From the NCBI RefSeq assembly GCF_000754815.1, contig NZ_KN150747.1:835808-899807 (forward strand): a stretch of DNA of 64,000 nt, given 5' to 3'. The position numbers and the translations under genes are program-made. Under the pieces are notes generated by a model. That model ran no database searches and was not told where the DNA came from. It worked only from the letters and a program-made list of their open reading frames with translations. Numbering within the stretch: the first letter of the stretch is position 1; the number at the start of each line of letters is the position of its first letter. Below, one piece after another: positions 61,401 through 64,000 of this stretch. This DNA comes from Yersinia ruckeri ATCC 29473. GTDB lineage: Bacteria; Pseudomonadota; Gammaproteobacteria; Enterobacterales; Enterobacteriaceae.

Positions 61401-64000
61401 GTGCTGGTGCCGGTGGTGTATCTGGCGCGAGTGAAACCGGGGGAACTGCATGCCAATGGGGCATTGATCGCGGCTGATAATATTGAATTAACCGATGTAC
61501 AAGGGTTAACCAATCAAGGTGCGATCAAAGCGACAGACAACCTGCGTATTGGCATGGCAAAAGATATCATACTGAATAGCCGTGGCGGATTACTTCAGGC
61601 GGGTAATAACCTGCAGCTCAGTACACTGAACAGCGATATTGACCTGACCAGCGCGCGGATCAATGCCACCAACCTGCAACTGGACAGCGGGCGCGATGTC
61701 ATCCTGCGCACTGCCGGTGATCAGCTCAGTAGCAATAATGGTGTGGTACAGCGCACTCAAACCGTTCTGGGGCCGCTGGCGAGCATCAATATCAGCAATA
61801 ACGCGGTGATCAATACCGAACGCGACTTTATTCAGCAAGGCGCTGGCCTCAATGTCGGCCAAGATCTTCAGGTCAATACCGGCGGCGGCTGGATCCTGAA
61901 TACCGTACAAAGCAGCGACCAGATAAGTGCGAATTATGGTTATGGCCGTTCGACCAGTGAGCATATCCGCCATCTGGGCAGCGAGGTGAATGTCGGCGGT
62001 GCGCTAACGGCCAAGGTAGACAATTTTACTGCCGTAGGCGCGCGGATTAATGCAGGCAATATTCATCTGCAAGCGCAGAATATTGACCTCAGTGCTGCCA
62101 GTGACCGCTTGCAGGTGACGGGGAGTTCCTCAAGTAAACGCCATACCAGCAGTGTGAATCTCTATGATGAAACGCTGCTGGGTAGCGAATTGATCTCAAA
62201 AGGGAATATCCATCTACAGGCGGTACGAGATATCAATCTGAGTGCCAGCAAAGTGGAGACTGAGGGTGCCATGAAGCTGGCTGCTGGCGGGGATGTCACG
62301 CTCACCACCCAGACTGAACAGCATGACGCACAGCGCAATCATACCGGTAAGAGTAAAGGGCTGGCATCGACGACGACCACCCGTACCGAAGACAGCCTGA
62401 GCCAGAGGCTGGCGGTCGGCTCGATGCTGTCGGCGGGGACTATCGATGTCAGCGGCAAAAATATCGCGGTCACCGGCAGTCACGTGGTGGCAGACAAAGA
62501 GATTAACCTGCGGGCAAAAGAAAACATTACCGTGGGCACCGCGCAGCAAAGCGAGAGCGAGTCTCACCTGTTCGAGCAGAAAAAATCCGGCCTGATGACC
62601 ACTGGCGGGATAGGTATTACGGTCGGCAGTAACAGCAATAAAGTGACGGATAACGGTAAAACCTTCTCCAGCGTGGGCAGTATGGTTGGCAGCGTGCAGG
62701 GCAATGTCAACATGACCGCCGGTGAAGACCTGCGGGTGCAAGGCTCCGACGTGTTAGCCGGTAAAGACATCCATCTGACCGGTAAAAATGTCGCTATTGT
62801 GGCGGCGGAGAATCAGCTTAGCCAGACTCATAGCGTCGAACAAAAACAGAGTGGCCTGACGCTGGCCTTGTCCGGCCCGGTGGGCAGTGCCATTAATACC
62901 GCCGTCACCACCGCCAAAGCCGCCAGTGAAGAGAGCAATGGTCGGTTGGCCGCGCTGCAAGGTATTAAAGCAGCATTGAGTGGAGTGCAGGCGGTGCAGG
63001 CAGGCCAACTGGTGCAGGCGGAAGGGGGTGATACTGCCAGCATGTTCGGTATTAGTGCCTCATTAGGTTCACAAAAATCGTCCTCGCAACAACATCAGGA
63101 ACAGACCAGCGTGGCGGGCTCGACCCTGACGGCGGGCAACAACCTGAGCGTGATGGCCACCGGTGAGGGGAACTCGGCGAACAGTGGCGATATCCTGATT
63201 GCGGGCAGCCAGCTTAAGGCCGGTGGCGATACCACGCTGGATGCGGCGCGTGATGTATGGCTACTCGGTGCCGCCAATACGCAAAAAACCGACGGCAGTA
63301 ATCGCAGCAGCGGCGGCAGCGTGGGTGTCAGTCTGGGCATGGGGGGTTCTGGCAGCGGCCTGAGTGTCTTCGCCAACGCCAACAAAGGTCAGGGACGCGA
63401 GCGCGGCGACGGCACCTTCTGGAGTGAAACCCAGGTCGACAGTGGCGGCACGCTGTCACTGCACAGTGGTCGTGATACGTCACTCATCGGCGCTCAAGCG
63501 AGTGGGGAAAGCATCAAGGCCGATGTGGGGCGTGACTTGTTGCTGCAAAGCCAGCAGGACAGCGATAATTATGATGCGAAGCAGACCAGCACCAGCGGCG
63601 GCATCAGCATGGCGGTGGTCGGCGGCGGCGGCTCTGCCAACCTGAGCATGAGTCGCGACAAGCTGCACAGCAACTATGATAGTGTACAGGAGCAGACTGG
63701 GTTCTTTGCAGGCAAAGGCGGCTTTGATATCACCGTCGGCGAGCATACTCAGTTAGATGGCGCTGTAATTGCCAGCACCGCGGACAAGAGCAAGAACAGC
63801 CTTGACACGGGTACACTGGGCTTCAGCAATATTGAAAACAAAGCCGATTTCAAGGCTGAACATCAGGGCGGGAGTTTGAGCACTGGCGGGCCGGTGGGTT
63901 CTGACCTGTTGAGCAATCTGGGCGGTGTGGCATTGTCAGGGCTGGGCAATGACGGCCATGCCGAGGGCACCACGCAGGCGGCAGTCGCGGATGGCAGCAT
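55494..64000 (+). CDS. TpsA, filamentous haemagglutinin / CdiA-like exoprotein (3' end outside window)
   Basis: I read the frame as open for about 2,835 codons to the last base, without a stop. An extended signal peptide region (residues 1-25, 'MNKNLYRIVFNKARGMLMVV') precedes a second hydrophobic stretch with likely cleavage after 'SLSAQA' (68). The TPS haemagglutination domain follows (about 70-320), with 'NPAGITCEGCGF' carrying two cysteines. A long FHA-1 repeat region (about 350-1550) is followed by a Tyr/Pro-rich stretch (about 1563-1690), then 'YLIETNPAFANLNHW' and 'HKRLGDNMYEQRLVRDQVLALTG', typical of CdiA and large haemolysins. A second FHA repeat region runs to the window end. No toxin or VENN motif is reached. 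Substrate of the adjacent TpsB. Function is adhesin, haemolysin or CDI toxin; CdiA-like is my best guess. Confidence 0.92.
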   Translation, partial: MNKNLYRIVFNKARGMLMVVADIAASGRVTSSASSGVGHTQRRCISALSSLSFSLLLALGCVSLSAQANIVADARAPGNQQPTIISSANGTPQVNIQTPSSGGVSRNVYSQFDVDHRGAILNNGHGINQTQLGGFVNGNPLLARGEASVILNEVNSRDPSQLNGYIEVAGRKAQVVIANPAGITCEGCGFINANRATLTTGQAQLNNGQITGYDVDRGEIIVRGAGMDSSRQDHTDLIARSVKVNAGIWANDLKVSAGRNQVDAAHQNINAKASDGSVRPTVAVDVASLGGMYAGKIRLIGTESGVGVRNAGEIGASAGDITITADGMLINSGQINSAQQLAVKTSTGIENAGALYAQGNNQLTTAGTLSNSGTIAAAGDTSLRAAEVNSSRNSVLGAGVKSDNSAITSGTLRVDASGMLTAQGKNISGTALALNARSLDLGGSQTQSRDLTLTAQSGDIDLTGANLSASHHLSVSTTDLLRTDKANVMAEQMALDAHTLSNIDGVIAQTGAADFNLKLPGYLDNRGGSLIAKGNLGIDAARLDSNGNSLLGAGVQSDGKLTATGDLAVATGDDLIAQGQTVAAGALTLSGSQLDLTDGRVQAREMQLTATAGDIVLTGAKVNATDTLSAKTGQTLHSDKAHLTAEQIEMTAGSLSNVDGQIIQTGRGDFHLNLPGELDNRGGVLLAAGNMRLQADKLTSNDHSLLGAGIHADGRQADRGNLQVNTAQALMAQGQNVAVDALTLSGSQIDLTGSQTQASNIALTARDGDVVTREATVLTPGTLAITAAANREQNLDNRGGKLHANNLRLDLARLDNGHGEIAAATDAWIALQRDFTHQVGTRLTAGRDLVLHSAGALINQHKLEAGRDMQVTADRISNADTHSGLLAGRDISLHSDSLFNRGAIYATHRGQFTVNGNAENHGEIYTEQPLTFTTSGNLVNRGVLQTGEEMQLSTQGDLNNSGTLYAGGDQMQLSINGNLSNAGSLYAAHGSLDLLTDGDLANSGSLYAGGNGKFTTHGNGVNSGSVYSQGALQWQAGGKVANSGSLAALGDLQLHANDLLGTHQSLIGAGLKSDGNRASSGDLTVSTEQGLVAEGQNIAAGQVALSGRDIDLTGSQTQGHAISLVAQSGDITLTDAVVNAATTLSARTAARLRTDKANVMAEQMALDAHTLSNIDGVIAQTGAADFNLKLPGYLDNRGGSLIAKGNLGIDAARLDSNGNSLLGAGVQSDGKLTATGDLAVATGDDLIAQGQTVAAGALTLSGSRVDLTDGQMQAREIKISANKGDVTTQRANMVSLGSLTINAGANLGQTLNNQGGTLQANNIYLNLGRFDGSEGNIRASQDLTIGLQSDFSHLADSKLQAGRDLTFTTTGALTNDGQLVAGRKLSTKTNSLLNNGKILAVEANLRTVGAMINQGEILTSGWLASDTNTLFNSGSIIGAEVELKARERMTNSGTKALIGATDEKGTLALLAPVIENSDTVTNTDTSPSTTILGMGKVVLAGGQDNSGNYQTAAQILNLSGLIESGKDLLIYANTLTNRRHVLTANTQFVAGDTVNGTAYWTPQNPDIPGGRYIEPPHGGKNNSSYINTSYTSTTSYNSIDKISPEAQLLAGGNLTPHVGTLENYWSKVSAQGEINLTGVALQQDGWGSQQRLIEKVISKGYYHYRTYKGRLWTNGWGPEVKERPSTQYASSLTAKTLTGSGTVINNGANPGSIASPASRDSTGKNITVEFNGVSLTLPSGGLYRLNTDKGDYAPEPDGGLSFANVNTPSTLDSTGKRFDSQQTTAVSLTPSTGELQQVNAVGGKYEPDPEGALSFASLSSPSFVDSTGQQLNSNQSQGLNRSNLSMPNRAVGGGYLIETNPAFANLNHWKGSDAYLQTLNNDPSLIHKRLGDNMYEQRLVRDQVLALTGKTVASDYRSAQEQFEQLFAAGAQYSKRFNLSPGTHLSAEQMATLTDNIVLMETREVAGQTVLVPVVYLARVKPGELHANGALIAADNIELTDVQGLTNQGAIKATDNLRIGMAKDIILNSRGGLLQAGNNLQLSTLNSDIDLTSARINATNLQLDSGRDVILRTAGDQLSSNNGVVQRTQTVLGPLASINISNNAVINTERDFIQQGAGLNVGQDLQVNTGGGWILNTVQSSDQISANYGYGRSTSEHIRHLGSEVNVGGALTAKVDNFTAVGARINAGNIHLQAQNIDLSAASDRLQVTGSSSSKRHTSSVNLYDETLLGSELISKGNIHLQAVRDINLSASKVETEGAMKLAAGGDVTLTTQTEQHDAQRNHTGKSKGLASTTTTRTEDSLSQRLAVGSMLSAGTIDVSGKNIAVTGSHVVADKEINLRAKENITVGTAQQSESESHLFEQKKSGLMTTGGIGITVGSNSNKVTDNGKTFSSVGSMVGSVQGNVNMTAGEDLRVQGSDVLAGKDIHLTGKNVAIVAAENQLSQTHSVEQKQSGLTLALSGPVGSAINTAVTTAKAASEESNGRLAALQGIKAALSGVQAVQAGQLVQAEGGDTASMFGISASLGSQKSSSQQHQEQTSVAGSTLTAGNNLSVMATGEGNSANSGDILIAGSQLKAGGDTTLDAARDVWLLGAANTQKTDGSNRSSGGSVGVSLGMGGSGSGLSVFANANKGQGRERGDGTFWSETQVDSGGTLSLHSGRDTSLIGAQASGESIKADVGRDLLLQSQQDSDNYDAKQTSTSGGISMAVVGGGGSANLSMSRDKLHSNYDSVQEQTGFFAGKGGFDITVGEHTQLDGAVIASTADKSKNSLDTGTLGFSNIENKADFKAEHQGGSLSTGGPVGSDLLSNLGGVALSGLGNDGHAEGTTQAAVADGS
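56937..57270 (+). repeat. Internal direct repeat in tpsA, copy 1
   Basis: This 334-base segment (codons about 482-592) recurs at 58950-59283. From about 56952 to 57270 the two copies appear identical, and the first 15 bases differ at two positions. The separation is 2013 bases, a multiple of three. Confidence 0.93.
58950..59283 (+). repeat. Internal direct repeat in tpsA, copy 2
   Basis: Second copy of the segment at 56937 (codons about 1153-1263). Flanking repeats of the same FHA type are only loosely similar to each other, so near-identity here points to a recent duplication or gene conversion. Confidence 0.93.

Noticed and set aside
55494..64000. Many minus-strand ORFs of 60-207 codons inside tpsA (for example 58827-59450 and 57453-58004)
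   Set aside because: They are shadows of a GC-rich repetitive coding frame. Near-identical ones recur in the duplicated segments, as expected for antisense artefacts.

Overview
This 64 kb window is chromosomal DNA of an enteric bacterium, almost certainly a Yersinia of the Y. pseudotuberculosis / Y. pestis group. Nearly every housekeeping gene is a close full-length counterpart of an E. coli K-12 gene in E. coli-like blocks. The blocks are rearranged relative to each other and interleaved with genes E. coli lacks: two unknown exported proteins, an autotransporter and a giant two-partner secretion adhesin. The species call rests on remembered gene order and protein similarity, not on a search.

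Layout. 1-9.4 kb: end of mlaB, ibaG-murA, the periplasmic proteases degS and degQ, zapG, zapE, the rplM-rpsI ribosomal operon and sspA-sspB. 9.4-16.3 kb: an unknown exported protein, then gltB-gltD (glutamate synthase). 17-22.4 kb: yhcC, an array of 135-bp tandem repeats, the redox sensor kinase arcB with the convergent small RNA arcZ, and elbB-mtgA. 22.5-27.1 kb: the cell-envelope cluster lpoA-yraN-diaA-dolP with divergent rsmI. 27.2-29.5 kb: rnpB (RNase P RNA), a second copy of the 135-bp repeat, and divergent yhaK/yhaJ. 29.6-33.8 kb: yqjF, yqjD-yqjE-yqjK, yqjC, yqjA-mzrA and an unknown exported protein.

34.1-41.6 kb is a hexuronate catabolism locus. The repressor exuR and the transporter exuT lie on the minus strand, facing a uxaC-uxaB-uxaA operon. 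Together they import galacturonate and glucuronate and convert galacturonate to 2-keto-3-deoxygluconate. 41.7-46.9 kb: ygjV, sstT, alx with a yybP-ykoY (manganese) riboswitch leader, ygjR and ygjP. 47.0-49.5 kb: a type Va autotransporter. 49.9-53.3 kb: rlmG and convergent fadH.

53.7 kb to the window end is a two-partner secretion locus: an Omp85-family TpsB transporter followed by a TpsA exoprotein. I read the TpsA frame as open for about 2,835 codons to the last base, so it is incomplete. Its layout (extended signal peptide, TPS domain, long FHA repeats, Tyr/Pro-rich stretch, second FHA repeat block) resembles CdiA contact-dependent inhibition proteins. The C-terminal toxin region and any immunity gene lie outside the window.

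The least explained items are the 135-bp repeat family at two loci, a strong plus-strand terminator with no gene in front of it near 10.36 kb, and a recent in-frame duplication of about 0.33 kb inside tpsA.
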